Below are positions 14,980 through 24,341 of a stretch of 64,000 nt of DNA, piece after piece; the stretch's first letter is position 1, and every line of letters begins with the position of its first letter. Source of the stretch: Trichococcus shcherbakoviae. GTDB lineage: Bacteria; Bacillota; Bacilli; Lactobacillales; Aerococcaceae. Below the pieces are notes generated by a model. The model saw only the letters and a program-made list of their open reading frames with translations. It made no database searches and was not told the DNA's origin. The stretch is taken from assembly GCF_963666195.1 (NCBI RefSeq), contig NZ_OY762653.1, positions 2,220,501 to 2,284,500 on the forward strand, in the 5' to 3' direction. The position numbers and the translations under genes were made by a program.

Positions 14980-15627
14980 TCAATACTTCTCGAGGCTCTT
15001 TCGGAATGACTGCAGATGTCCTTCGGAAGCATTGCGTAAAGCCGTGAAGGTTGCACGAACGTCATCAGGGATGTCCTGTTCGAGGAATTTGTTGTACATC
15101 GCGATGTTGTCAACTTCTCCTGTGGCGCAGTTATCCAATGCCTCTCTTACATCCGCCGCACGTTGGATGTGATCTGCAGATTCGTCAGCCGGAATCGCCA
15201 AATTGTATTTTTCGAACAGAACAGTCATTTCGGTGATGTGCTGAGCTTCAGAAGAAATGATGTTGTTGAACGGAGCTTGATCTCCGAATGTTTCCAGTAC
15301 GTAGGCGTATTCTCCATGGGCCAATTGTTCATCCTGGATGGCATATGTGAACATCTCTTCCATCGTCAGATTGTCGTCTGCCATGGCGCCGACCGCACCG
15401 TAGCTGTATGGTGCGTCATTCGATTCGTCTTCTTCCATGTCGCTTTCTTCCATCATGGATTCATCTTGTTCGGAACTGTTGGCTGTTTCTGAACTGCTTT
15501 CGACCATTTCCGATGAGCCGCCTGCTGAAGAATCATTTGTCGAGGTATCATCGTCCGCGGAACAACCGACCAACAGGAGCAGACTCAACAAGGCGGCCGA
15601 ACCGTAAAGTTTCTTCTTACTGTTCAT
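14980..15627 (-). CDS. DUF2202 ferritin-like lipoprotein
   Basis: The N-terminus MNSKKKLYGSAALLSLLLLV followed by GC is a lipoprotein signal (Cys near residue 22), then comes a very acidic and Ser-rich linker of about 70 residues. The C-terminal domain (about residues 85-215) is of the DUF2202 type, a four-helix ferritin-like fold: EEMFTYAIQDEQLAHGEY, SEAQHITEM and the final EGHLQSFRKSLE carry the Glu/His pairs expected for a di-iron or other metal site. It is probably anchored outside the membrane. The start at 15627 fits a 215-residue product with GAAAGGACG upstream; an in-frame ATG at 15645 is possible. Confidence 0.85.
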   Translation of the reverse strand: MNSKKKLYGSAALLSLLLLVGCSADDDTSTNDSSAGGSSEMVESSSETANSSEQDESMMEESDMEEDESNDAPYSYGAVGAMADDNLTMEEMFTYAIQDEQLAHGEYAYVLETFGDQAPFNNIISSEAQHITEMTVLFEKYNLAIPADESADHIQRAADVREALDNCATGEVDNIAMYNKFLEQDIPDDVRATFTALRNASEGHLQSFRKSLEKY

Positions 15628-15957
15628 TTTTTTTCGTCCTTTCATACAAACGCTGCACGATTGAATGGGGAGGGTAATTTGAGAATGTGGCTGACGTTTT
15701 TGAATGATGAATGGCAAGGATGAACGAACAACTTGTCAACTCAAAGGTACGCCACCCTAGAAAAAATGTCAAAAAATTGGACCTAGACGGAAGTAAAATT
15801 AACCTCTCCCACGATATCCCAATATTTGCATAGGCACGCTGTTTTGAGTACTATTGAATTAGGCGAATAATGTATTTATTTCGTGATACGCTGTATGACC
15901 GGTTACTTAAAGGCAATTATTTTTTTTATTGGGCTCGTTGGATAAGGAGGAAATAAG

Positions 15958-16779
15958 ATGGAAACAAAAATGGAAACGAAACAACTGGAAACACCCATCA
16001 AAATAACGGTGGCTGTGACTTACCTGATCATGATCGTCGTCAATGCATTGGCAAACATCCTTCCGATCAACGGCATCGACACGGGTGCGGTATCGGATGC
16101 CTATCCGAACTTGTTTGCGCCCGCAGGATTGACATTTTCAATCTGGGGTGTCATCTATCTGTTGTTGTTGGGTTATACGCTTTACCAATTCGGTATTTTC
16201 CAAGGGGATAAGAGCAAGGTGAAGACGGAATTATTGCGGAAAATCGGTATCGTCTTTTCAATCAGTTCAGTGGTGAACGCTGCTTGGATCTTCAGTTGGC
16301 ATTACCGCATGATCGGCCTGTCGGTGCTTCTTATGCTGGTGCTTCTGCTGAGCCTGATTTACATCAACCAGTTGATCCTGAAGGAAAAACTCGATCAAAA
16401 GGAAAAACTGTTCATCCGTCTGCCGTTCAGCGTCTATTTCGGCTGGATCACGGTGGCGACGATCGCGAACATCACAACGCTGCTGGTCGACATCGGCTGG
16501 AATGGCTTCGGAATCTCCGAATCAGTCTGGACAATACTTATAATCGTAATCGGGCTTGCGATCGGAGCCGTCACGATGATCCGCAACCACGATATCGCAT
16601 ACGGACTCGTGATCATCTGGGCTTATGCGGGCATTCTGATCAAGCATATGTCCGAGGCTGGATTCAACGGCCAATACTCGGGCATCATCACGACCGTCAT
16701 CGCCTGCATCGTGCTGATGGGCGTGGCGATCGGCTATGTACTCTTCGCGAAGAAACAAACTCCATCTATCCTAAAATGA
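15958..16779 (+). CDS. TspO/MBR-like tryptophan-rich membrane protein
   Basis: A 273-residue protein with about eight hydrophobic helices. PNLFAPAGLTFSIWGVIYLL resembles the conserved first loop and helix of TspO/MBR (tryptophan-rich sensory) proteins, and this longer form is common in Bacillota under that label. True TspO is about 160 residues and binds tetrapyrroles, so function transfer is weak. AAGGAGGAAATAAG before ATG supports the start (a second ATG four codons in is less likely). It stands alone, with its own terminator. Confidence 0.65.
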   Translation: METKMETKQLETPIKITVAVTYLIMIVVNALANILPINGIDTGAVSDAYPNLFAPAGLTFSIWGVIYLLLLGYTLYQFGIFQGDKSKVKTELLRKIGIVFSISSVVNAAWIFSWHYRMIGLSVLLMLVLLLSLIYINQLILKEKLDQKEKLFIRLPFSVYFGWITVATIANITTLLVDIGWNGFGISESVWTILIIVIGLAIGAVTMIRNHDIAYGLVIIWAYAGILIKHMSEAGFNGQYSGIITTVIACIVLMGVAIGYVLFAKKQTPSILK

Positions 16780-16818
16780 TTATAATTTCGACAATGGGGT
16801 AGTTTGATGGATTAGAGA

Positions 16819-16866
16819 CAGGTCCCGGCACTGATTCAACTGAATTGGTGCCGGGACCTGTTTTTG
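16819..16866 (+). terminator. rho-independent terminator
   Basis: CAGGTCCCGGCAC and GTGCCGGGACCTG are perfect arms, followed by TTTTT. Confidence 0.88.
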
Positions 16867-16973
16867 CGCCATTTCAGACCCTTTCCGCTGTCATCGTATT
16901 GATGGTTCTGCGGTTGCGGAAGTGATAAAATAAGCATGAGACAATGTGCTTCAGAAAAGGAGACGTGGAGAAA

Positions 16974-17432
16974 ATGAGCTTTGTGATTGAAATGGTGGAA
17001 ACGCAGGAACAACCGACTTTGGTTTTGAAAACGGTTACTCCGGTAAGCGAGCTTCCGAAAATATTGGGGAAGGCCTTCATGGACATCGTCACGCACATCA
17101 TGGAATTGGGTGAACAACCGGTTGGACCAGCTTTCGTCGGCTATTTCAACATGGATATGGAAAGGCTCGAATTGGAAATCGGTTTTCCAGTGTCCAAAGC
17201 GCTGCCGGGCAAAGGCGATATCCTTGCCGGGAGCATTCCGGCAGGCAAACAGGTCAGTTGCATGTACAAAGGCCCTTATATGGAGATGCCGCCCGCTTAT
17301 GAGGAAATTGAGAAATGGATCAAAGATAATGGCTACAAGCCGCTTGGTCCCGTCTATGAACATTATTACAATTCGCCTGAGGAAGTACCCGAAAGCGAAT
17401 TGTTGACGAAAATCGTATTCTTATTGGAATGA
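16974..17432 (+). CDS. GyrI-like effector-binding domain protein (second copy)
   Basis: A 152-residue stand-alone effector-binding domain: FVGYFNMDMERLELEIGFPV, SIPAGKQVSCMYKGPY and PVYEHYYNSPEEVPESEL follow the AraC effector-binding/GyrI pattern of two repeated beta-alpha units. It has no DNA-binding domain. The same segments recur in the 42470-42946 protein (SIIPAGKRVSCLNIGPY), so the two are related paralogues. The ATG at 16974 is preceded by AAGGAGACGTGGAG; a GTG at 16965 is possible but too close to the ribosome site. Confidence 0.85.
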   Translation: MSFVIEMVETQEQPTLVLKTVTPVSELPKILGKAFMDIVTHIMELGEQPVGPAFVGYFNMDMERLELEIGFPVSKALPGKGDILAGSIPAGKQVSCMYKGPYMEMPPAYEEIEKWIKDNGYKPLGPVYEHYYNSPEEVPESELLTKIVFLLE

Positions 17433-17472
17433 GAATACGCCAATCCCTATTTCAAAGAATGAGGCGATATCT

Positions 17473-17883
17473 ATGACAGACGTAATGATCAACAAAGAAG
17501 TGGAAGCATTTTTTGCCGGGAAACCGGAAACCAAAGCTTTGTTCATGGCTGTGGAAAGGAAAATCCGGGCAATCGGACCCGCCATTATCACGGTGACAAA
17601 GACCCAGATTTCTTTTGCCACGCGGACACAATTCGCCTGGGTCTGGATGCCGCTGACGACCGACAGAAAGCGGCCGCTGCACAGCCTGGTGCTGAGCTTC
17701 GGCTGCGGGCGCAAGATTGTGCATGATCAGATTGTCGAAGCCGTCGAACCGTATCCCGGACGATGGACGCACCATGTCATCATTGCGGAGGAAGCGGATC
17801 TGACGGGTATCCTTGATGTTTGGCTGCTGGAAGCCTACCGGTTCTCGGAAACGCGCGGACGCCAGCCTGCTTCAAAGATATAA
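17473..17883 (+). CDS. DUF5655 domain protein
   Basis: The 136 residues match the DUF5655 pattern: an N-terminal helix (VEAFFAGKPETKALFMAVER), ITVTKTQISFATRTQFAWVW and the final LLEAYRFSETRGR. The fold is thought to be of the YdhG/DUF1801 kind and the role is unknown. It lies 40 bases after the GyrI-like gene with GAGGCGA before ATG and 36 bases before the nucleoside kinase, so the three may share a transcript. Confidence 0.75.
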   Translation: MTDVMINKEVEAFFAGKPETKALFMAVERKIRAIGPAIITVTKTQISFATRTQFAWVWMPLTTDRKRPLHSLVLSFGCGRKIVHDQIVEAVEPYPGRWTHHVIIAEEADLTGILDVWLLEAYRFSETRGRQPASKI

Positions 17884-17919
17884 GCAACCGCAAAACGAGA
17901 GTAAGGGGGGGAGAACATT

Positions 17920-19305
17920 ATGAGTGAAACGCATCTGCACAGAGGTCGCCAGACTGTCAAATTGGGTTTGATCAAGGTAGTGCATGATCTTTTTCCGGAA
18001 GAGACGCTGAAGACATCCTATTCCATTTTGGAAGGGGTCTTCTGCAATCTGTACGGATCGATCTTGTCGACAAGGGAAGTGAAGCAGATCGAATTGAAAC
18101 TGCGGGAATGGGTCGAAAAGGACTGCGCTATCGAGCTGCTGGATAAAGAGGGCGGCTATTACCATTATCAGGTGGGGGACATCATCGTGAAGGCTGTCTA
18201 TCCGGCTTTCACGGAGCCCCACCTTGTCGAACCGTTCACCATCCTGCCATTTTCCTACGGGTTCATCGTGGATTTCGGGGATATCGACAAGGGCAGCAAT
18301 CGACCGCTGATTCCGCCTGTGCAGTTATCCCAAGCGTTCGAAAAGAACCAGATCTGGATGGACAATATCAACATCGAGTTCGTCAATGACGTGAATGACT
18401 ATATCCGATCCGGGCGCACGATGAAATTGGTCAGCATCGCCGAAGCTCTGCACGAAAAGGAAATTTCCATCATTGCGGACGCCATCCTGCAGCATCGGCG
18501 CGCCTTGCGCCTGCTGTTGGTTTCGGGGCCTTCCTCTTCAGGGAAAACATCCTTCACTCAAAGATTATCAACGCAGCTGGAAGTGAACGGGCTGAAGCCG
18601 GTCGCACTGTCTTTGGACCATTATTTCGTGGACAGGGAGCATACGCCCCGGGATGCAGACGGAAAGTACGACTTCGACAGCATGGAGGCGTTGGATCTGC
18701 CCTTGCTGAAGCAACAAATCGCGCAGCTGATCGCCGGCGAGCGTGTATCCGTCCCTCAATTCGACTTCATCACTGGCCAGCGCCAGGCCGAATATAAACC
18801 GATGCAGGTTGGTCCATCGGAGATCCTTATCATTGAAGGTATCCATGCGCTGAATCCGGAATTGGTCACCAGCATCAACCGCAACCTTATCTACAAAATC
18901 TACATCAGTGCACTCGGCGGCCTGAACATCGACCTGATGAGCCGGGTTCCGACTTCGGAAATCCGGCTGCTGCGCCGTTTGGTCAGGGATGACAAATACC
19001 GGGGCGTCACGCCGGAAAATACGATCCATCAATGGGACAGCGTGCGCCGCGGCGAATACCAGAACATCTTCAAATTTCAGGAAGAAGCCGACGTGATGTT
19101 CAATTCCAGTATGATCTATGAGATGAACGCCCTGCGCCCCTTCGCGGAAACAGCGCTGCAGAAGATTCCGGCCGACAGCCCTTATTATGATACGCGGGAA
19201 CGGCTCCTGAACCTGCTGAGTTTCTTCGAACCGCTGGATGTCTCCAAAGTGCCGTTCAATTCCATTCTGAGGGAATTCATCGGCGGCAGCATTTATTACG
19301 ATTGA
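17920..19305 (+). CDS. uridine kinase-like nucleoside kinase
   Basis: A 461-residue protein. The C-terminal half is a P-loop kinase of the uridine kinase/phosphoribulokinase class: Walker A GPSSSGKTSF near residue 205, SLDHYFVDREHTPRD, the EGIHALNP acid motif and a lid with RLLRRLVRDDKYRG. The N-terminal 190 residues carry the ThrRS-related substrate region (FEKNQIWMDNINIEFVNDVN) common in this Bacillota/Thermotoga group but shorter than the usual TGS-containing forms. Likely phosphorylates a nucleoside; the substrate is not fixed. GGGGGGGAG precedes the ATG. Confidence 0.85.
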   Translation: MSETHLHRGRQTVKLGLIKVVHDLFPEETLKTSYSILEGVFCNLYGSILSTREVKQIELKLREWVEKDCAIELLDKEGGYYHYQVGDIIVKAVYPAFTEPHLVEPFTILPFSYGFIVDFGDIDKGSNRPLIPPVQLSQAFEKNQIWMDNINIEFVNDVNDYIRSGRTMKLVSIAEALHEKEISIIADAILQHRRALRLLLVSGPSSSGKTSFTQRLSTQLEVNGLKPVALSLDHYFVDREHTPRDADGKYDFDSMEALDLPLLKQQIAQLIAGERVSVPQFDFITGQRQAEYKPMQVGPSEILIIEGIHALNPELVTSINRNLIYKIYISALGGLNIDLMSRVPTSEIRLLRRLVRDDKYRGVTPENTIHQWDSVRRGEYQNIFKFQEEADVMFNSSMIYEMNALRPFAETALQKIPADSPYYDTRERLLNLLSFFEPLDVSKVPFNSILREFIGGSIYYD

Positions 19306-19324
19306 GCCGAAAAAGGAAGGGCCG

Positions 19325-20266
19325 ATGGAAATGAATAGGGAGGAAATCATCGCGTGGCTTCTGGAAGGCGATCCAGCCATCCAATTTCATACAAGACGCG
19401 ATCTGTTGCATGAAGACCAGGCTGCGTTGGCTGACCTGCGGAACAGGATAGCAAAGGAAGGTTGGGGCCGCGCTTTTCTGGAACGGCAACAGCCTGATGG
19501 GCACTGGGGACGTTGGTTTTATCAGCCGAAATGGACAAGCAGCCATTACACCTTGCTGGATCTGCGGAACCTCTGCATCCCGGCGACCTGGGAAATAAAA
19601 AAGGCGCTGGATCTCATCCTTGCGACCGTCATCGCCACTGATGGCGGTATCAATCCGGCAAAAGGCATCGAGCAGAGCGATGTCTGCGTCAATGGCATGT
19701 TCCTGAACTATGCCTGCTATTTCGGGACGGAAGAAGACAAGCTCAGAACGGTAGTGGATTTCGTCATCAGCCAACAGTTGCCGGACGGCGGCTTCAATTG
19801 CCGGCTGAACCGTTCCGGTGCCCGGCACAGTTCGGTGCATTCCACGCTCAGTGTGCTTGAAGGCATCCGGGAGTATGCTGCAGCCGGTTATGTTTATCGT
19901 TTGGATGAATTGAAACGGATCGAAAGCGGAGGACAGGAATTCCTTTTGCGGCACCGGCTGTACAAATCCGACCACACCGGCGCAATCATCCATCCGAGCT
20001 TTTTGAAATTGGTCTATCCGCCACGTTGGCGCTACGACATTCTGCGCGCGCTTGATTATTTCCAAAGTGTCGGTTATCCGTATGACGAAAGGTTGCAGGA
20101 TGCTCTGGACGTTCTGAACGCTAAACGCTTGCCGGACGGACGCTGGAAAACGCAGGCCCATCATCCGGGCGAAGTGCATTTCATGATGGAAGAGGCCGGA
20201 AAACCGAGCCGATGGAATACGCTCAGATGTCTGCGGGTGCTGGAATACTATAGTCAGGACTTTTGA
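19325..20266 (+). CDS. alpha/alpha-toroid (prenyltransferase/squalene-cyclase-like) protein
   Basis: A 313-residue soluble protein with repeated QxPDGxW-type motifs: RQQPDGHWGRWF, SQQLPDGGFNCR and RLPDGRWKTQ, the hallmark of the alpha/alpha toroid shared by squalene cyclases, prenyltransferases and related proteins. The DxDD acid motif of squalene cyclases is not obvious, so enzyme activity cannot be claimed. The start follows AAGGAAGG; it is 19 bases after the kinase gene, and its end meets the YdeI-like gene region, so an operon is likely. Confidence 0.7.
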   Translation: MEMNREEIIAWLLEGDPAIQFHTRRDLLHEDQAALADLRNRIAKEGWGRAFLERQQPDGHWGRWFYQPKWTSSHYTLLDLRNLCIPATWEIKKALDLILATVIATDGGINPAKGIEQSDVCVNGMFLNYACYFGTEEDKLRTVVDFVISQQLPDGGFNCRLNRSGARHSSVHSTLSVLEGIREYAAAGYVYRLDELKRIESGGQEFLLRHRLYKSDHTGAIIHPSFLKLVYPPRWRYDILRALDYFQSVGYPYDERLQDALDVLNAKRLPDGRWKTQAHHPGEVHFMMEEAGKPSRWNTLRCLRVLEYYSQDF

Positions 20267-20304
20267 GTTTTAAAGAAAAAAATCAACGTAGAAGGAGCGC
20301 TCAG

Positions 20305-20898
20305 ATGGATGCAACCGGATTTCCAAAAGATTGGCTCAGAGTGCAAGGGCCTCAGGAATGGCATGAATGGCTGGCGCAAAACCATGATCAAAAGGATCAA
20401 ATCTGGCTGGAAATAAAAAAAGCCCATGCTGCAGGCGAGGGCATTCTGCTCGCGGAGGCAGTCGAAGAGGCGCTCTGCTTCGGCTGGATCGACGGCAAAA
20501 TGTACAGTCTGGATGAAGAAAGCTTCATCATTCGGGTCACTCCCCGCAGATCAGGAAGCGTCTGGTCTTTGGTCAACCGGCGGCGTGCGGAGGCTTTGAT
20601 GGAGGCTGGGAGGATGACTGAGTCTGGTTTGGCAGCGATCCAAGCAGCAAAGGACAGCGGAAAATGGCAAGCGGCCTATTCCTCGAAGGAAGTTCCGGAG
20701 CTGCCCGAGGAATTGGAGCAGGCATTCAGGGATGACCCTGCTGCCCGCGTTTGTTTCGATGGCTGGCCGACCGGCGAAAAAGCCCACTATCTTTTCTGGA
20801 TCGCCCAAGCCCAACGTGCGGATACCCGCCAAAAAAGGATCGCCGAAACGTTAGAACGGGCAAAAGCCAAAAATAGCCATAAAAAGCCATCCCCTTGA
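20305..20898 (+). CDS. YdeI/OmpD-associated family protein
   Basis: About 197 residues matching the YdeI/OmpD-associated family: DQIWLEIKKAHA, EAVEEALCFGWIDGKMYSLD, RVTPRRSGSVWSLVNRRRAE and a C-terminal Lys/Arg-rich tail. Related proteins have been linked to protection against antimicrobial peptides in enterobacteria, but the role in Bacillota is not known. The ATG at 20305 follows GAAGGAGCG; a TTG at 20263 overlapping the stop of the previous gene is a weaker start. It converges on the LLM gene 32 bases away. Confidence 0.8.
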   Translation: MDATGFPKDWLRVQGPQEWHEWLAQNHDQKDQIWLEIKKAHAAGEGILLAEAVEEALCFGWIDGKMYSLDEESFIIRVTPRRSGSVWSLVNRRRAEALMEAGRMTESGLAAIQAAKDSGKWQAAYSSKEVPELPEELEQAFRDDPAARVCFDGWPTGEKAHYLFWIAQAQRADTRQKRIAETLERAKAKNSHKKPSP

Positions 20899-20930
20899 AG
20901 AGGATGACTAAGCTTGATTCGTAAGGCTGC

Positions 20931-21926
20931 CTAAAGTAATTCCTGCGCCAACAAGGAATAGGTTTTGAGCCTCGCCTGTTGGGAATGCGGCATGCTGATG
21001 ATCATCGCTTCGTCGAAACCGTACTGTTCCTGCAGATTCAGCAATGTTTCGGCTGCCTCTGTTGCGGTCCCGATAATATGCGTCTTGCGGATGTCGTTGA
21101 TAAGCTGCTTCTCGATTTCCGTCAGCGGGTAAGCTGCGGCTTGTTCCGGGGTCATCAGGTGGTTGCGCATCATTCCGCGGAAAAGCTGCATCTTGAAAAT
21201 CGCATACGGCAACTCTTCATAGAGCGCTTCTTCGCGCGTGTCCGCGACGATGGCATGGAAAGCGACACTGATCTGTTTTTCGGGCATGGCTGCGGATGGA
21301 ACAAAATTCTTCTTGTAGAGGTCGAAAATACTTTTATCAAGCGTCCCGGTGAAGAACTGCGCGAATGAATAGCCGACGCCCATTCTGCCGGCCTGCACGG
21401 CACTGTTTCCGCTCGAACCCAATAACCAGGTCTGCGGAACGGTCACGTCTACAGGCGCCGCGGGAGTGTCCCGGTAAAGTGGGTCCTGGGGTTTTCGGTC
21501 TTCCAAAAGATCCAATATCGTCCGCAGTTTTTCGTAATGATTCTCCAATTGGGGCGGGTTGCCTTGCGCCAATGCGTACATGGACTGACGATCGCCTCCG
21601 GGTGCCCGGCCGACACCCAGATCAATCCGGCCGGGCGCAAAGCCGGACAGCGTTTTGAAGACTTCTGCGATTTTCAAAGGGGAGTAATGCATCATCATGA
21701 CGCCTCCGGTTCCGACCCGGATCCGATCCGTCGCGGCCGCTATGAAGGCGGCGATGATTTCGGGTGCGGCGCTCGCCATCAAATTGCTGCCGTGATGCTC
21801 GGCGAACCAAATTCGTTCGTACCCGAGGCTGTCCCCTAAACGGGCGAGTTCTTTGGCGTTCTGCAGGGACTGCTCGGCTGTACCGCCTGCTGTGATGTGG
21901 ACTTGGTCCAAGATGCTTAGTTTCAT
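20931..21926 (-). CDS. LLM class flavin-dependent oxidoreductase
   Basis: A 331-residue bacterial luciferase-like monooxygenase. LSILDQVHITAGGTAEQSLQ, RIWFAEHHGSNLMASAAPEI, GGVMMMHYSPLKIAEVF and DLGVGRAPGGD are characteristic of the small-molecule LLM group whose members use reduced flavin; the substrate is unknown. The start at 21926 has CGGAGGAAATT before ATG, while the longer frame to 22019 reads through the promoter. Transcribed from a well-formed promoter directly upstream. Confidence 0.9.
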   Translation of the reverse strand: MKLSILDQVHITAGGTAEQSLQNAKELARLGDSLGYERIWFAEHHGSNLMASAAPEIIAAFIAAATDRIRVGTGGVMMMHYSPLKIAEVFKTLSGFAPGRIDLGVGRAPGGDRQSMYALAQGNPPQLENHYEKLRTILDLLEDRKPQDPLYRDTPAAPVDVTVPQTWLLGSSGNSAVQAGRMGVGYSFAQFFTGTLDKSIFDLYKKNFVPSAAMPEKQISVAFHAIVADTREEALYEELPYAIFKMQLFRGMMRNHLMTPEQAAAYPLTEIEKQLINDIRKTHIIGTATEAAETLLNLQEQYGFDEAMIISMPHSQQARLKTYSLLAQELL

Positions 21927-21990
21927 AATTTCCTCCGATTTTTCATTCTGAATAATTTGTGAAGGCTTTGTGCGAAATGCTGATAAGATG

Positions 21991-22019
21991 ACTATAACAA
22001 ACCTAGTCGCTTGGGACAA
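21991..22019 (-). promoter_or_regulatory. promoter of the LLM oxidoreductase gene
   Basis: On the minus strand TTGTCC (plus 22014-22019) and TATAGT (plus 21991-21996) are separated by 17 bases, about 65 bases before the start codon. Confidence 0.6.
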
Positions 22020-22080
22020 AGAATCAGCTTTTAAAATGTAAGCAGGATAGGGTGGTCACAAAAGAAAAGGAAGTGGTTAA

Positions 22081-22500
22081 ATGAGCATCATCCATCATAT
22101 CGAAATCAATGTCAGCAATCTGGCAGCCAGCAAGCAATTTTGGTCCTGGCTGCTGGAAAAGTTGGGCTTCAGTAAATACCAGGAATGGGAGCAAGGCTTC
22201 AGCTACAAGGAAGATGATACTTACATCGTCTTCGTCCAGACAGCGGAACGCTTCTTGGATGGATCCTACCACCGCAGCCGGACGGGATTGAACCATCTCG
22301 CCTTCGCTGTCGACACAAAGCATCAGGTAGACGAACTGTACAGGGAACTGCAAATTCGCGGTATCCCGTTGTTGTATCCCGAAAGGCATCCTTTCGCAGG
22401 CGGAAAGGAACACTACGCCGTCTTTTTCGAAGACCCCGATCGGATCAAAGTCGAGGTTGCGGCAAGGTCCCCATTCGGACAGACGAAACACATCCATTAA
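22081..22500 (+). CDS. VOC (glyoxalase-like) family protein
   Basis: The 139 residues form two paired beta-alpha-beta-beta-beta units: HHIEINVSNLAASKQFWSWL with a metal-site His, GLNHLAFAVDTKHQVDELY, and YAVFFEDPDRIKVEVAA with the closing Glu. This is the vicinal oxygen chelate fold of glyoxalases, dioxygenases and resistance proteins. The reaction is not readable. AAGGAAG before ATG. It is followed by a flavodoxin-like gene 36 bases on. Confidence 0.88.
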   Translation: MSIIHHIEINVSNLAASKQFWSWLLEKLGFSKYQEWEQGFSYKEDDTYIVFVQTAERFLDGSYHRSRTGLNHLAFAVDTKHQVDELYRELQIRGIPLLYPERHPFAGGKEHYAVFFEDPDRIKVEVAARSPFGQTKHIH

Positions 22501-22536
22501 TGGCGAAAATTTAAATAACAGAAAGTGGGAAAGGCT

Positions 22537-23037
22537 ATGGAAATCGGGATCATCATCCATTCTCTGACCGGAAATACCTTGTCGGTAGCGGAGCGGCTGC
22601 AGGAAAGGCTGGCGGCTGACGGGCACGACGTGGAAATCGAACAGCTCAAGACCATCGGAGAGGAAAAAACAAACGAGAACAACAGCGCGAACATCACACT
22701 GAAGTCCTATCCAGATCCGCAGGCACACGATCTTCTGATCATCGCCGGACCGGTGAGAGGCGCTTCCGCTTCCCCTGTCCTGAAGCATTATTTTTCGCGG
22801 GTCGGCCAATTTGAGAACAAGCCCACGCTCCTGTTTGTGACCGAGTTCTTCCCTTTCCCGTGGATGGGCGGAAAAAATGCCTTGAAGCAGATGACGGCAC
22901 TTTGCGCAGAACACGGTGCCGAAGTCATCGGCAGCGGCGTCATCAATTGGAAGAATCCTCACCGCGAAAGGCAGATTACGGATTTGCTTCAGCAGTTCAG
23001 TGATTTGGCCGCGCGGATGGATCAAAAAATCAAATAG
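22537..23037 (+). CDS. flavodoxin-like protein
   Basis: A 166-residue flavodoxin-fold protein: the first strand and phosphate loop read IGIIIHSLTGNTLSVAERL (T/S-x-T-G-N-T pattern), and AHDLLIIAGPVRGASASPVL is the second FMN loop region. It probably binds FMN and carries electrons or acts as a small NAD(P)H-quinone type reductase. The ATG at 22537 follows GGGAAAGG; the GTG at 22525 is a weak alternative. It is the likely upstream partner in a transcript with rtcB. Confidence 0.8.
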   Translation: MEIGIIIHSLTGNTLSVAERLQERLAADGHDVEIEQLKTIGEEKTNENNSANITLKSYPDPQAHDLLIIAGPVRGASASPVLKHYFSRVGQFENKPTLLFVTEFFPFPWMGGKNALKQMTALCAEHGAEVIGSGVINWKNPHRERQITDLLQQFSDLAARMDQKIK

Positions 23038-23075
23038 CTGCGCTGCGCAAGGTATCCGGAAAGGGGCATCAAGAG

Positions 23076-24322
23076 ATGATTACCATCTTCAATTCCAAGG
23101 AACAGAAGTGGCCAATCAAGGTGTGGCTGGAGAATGAGGAACAGATAGGTGAGGATTGTCTGCAGCAAGCGAAGAACTTGTCTAATCTGCCGTTTCTGCA
23201 TCAATGGGTCGTATTGATGCCGGATACGCATTCCGGCTATGGGATGCCGATCGGAGGCGTCATCGCTGCCGAAAATGTCATCATTCCGAATGCGGTCGGG
23301 GTGGATATCGGCTGCGGGATGAGCTTTGTCCAGACGAACGTTCCGGTTGAACGGCTGATCGAAATCGAGACGCCGAACGGGAAGCTGGCCCAGGCGATCG
23401 CGGGCGACATCCTGCGGAATATCCCGACCGGCTTCGAGCACCATAAGAAAAAACAGCAATGCAAATCGGTCGCCCGCTTCCTTGATGGCATGACACCCGA
23501 GGAAAAGGAAACAATGCCGCAGGAATTGATGAAGGAACTGGACGATGCCGCCTATCAAGTCGGCACGCTCGGCAGCGGCAACCATTTCATCGAACTGCAG
23601 ACGGACGATCAGGGAAAGCTTGGCATCATGCTGCATTCCGGATCGCGCAATCTGGGCTTCAAAATCTGCCATTATTTCAACGATTTGGCCAAGGAAATGA
23701 ACAAGCAGGACCAGTCTCCGGTCCCTCCCGAATGGGATCTGGCTTATTTTTCAACCGAAAGTGATCTCGGGAAACAGTATCTGCGCTGGATGAAATTGGC
23801 GATGGATTTCGCCGAAGAAAACCGCAACCAGATGATGGAGAAAGTGCTCGATATCGTCCGACTCTGGGTGAAAAAATACGCCGGCATCAACCATGTCAAT
23901 TTGTCGGATGCCGTCCACTGCCACCACAATTATGCCGCACTGGAAGATCATTACGGCAAAGAAGTCTGGTCCACCGCAAAGGGGCGATCCGCGCCGGTGT
24001 GGGCGAACTGGGCATCATTCCGGGCGCGATGGGGACCTATTCCTATCTGGTCAAAGGCAAAGGCAATCCGGAAAGTTTCCAGTCCTGTTCACACGGGGCT
24101 GGCAGGCGCATGAGCCGATTGGATGCTAGAGAGCAGTTCAGTGTCCAGGACACCATCCTGGATTTGAGGGCATTAGGAGTCTTTCTCGCGAAAGCCAAAC
24201 GGACAGACGTCGGCACAGAATCGCGATTTGCCTATAAAGCCATCGATTTTGTGCTCTCCCAGGAACTAGATCTCGTTGAACCGGTACGCCGCCTAAAGAC
24301 CGTCGCAGTTGTAAAAGGCTGA
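23076..24322 (+). pseudogene. rtcB: RtcB RNA ligase, frameshifted
   Basis: RtcB joins 2',3'-cyclic phosphate to 5'-OH RNA ends with GTP and Mn2+. The N-terminal part is intact: MPDTHSGYGMPIGGV, VGVDIGCGMSF with the metal Asp and Cys, GTLGSGNHFIEL and MLHSGSRNLG with metal His. After VW at 23964-23969 the frame goes wrong (STAKGRSAPVW...), stopping at 24113, while another frame reads GAIRAGVGELGIIPGAMGTY and SCSHGAGRRMSR to 24322. The expected sequence is VWVHRKGAIRAGV, so one G is missing in what should be TGGGTCC (here TGGTCC). The guanylylated His lies in SHGAGR, beyond the shift, so the truncated product would be inactive. Restoring the base gives about 415 residues, normal for the family. 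Confidence 0.88.
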
Positions 24323-24341
24323 AAAGAAAAGAGGGACAAAA

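Noticed and set aside
19277-20179. 300-codon minus-strand frame opposite the toroid protein gene
   Set aside because: The plus-strand protein has repeated PDG motifs; the minus frame has none and no ribosome site.
22024-23025. 333-codon minus-strand frame across the VOC and flavodoxin genes
   Set aside because: Antisense to two recognisable genes; no ribosome site and no familiar motif.
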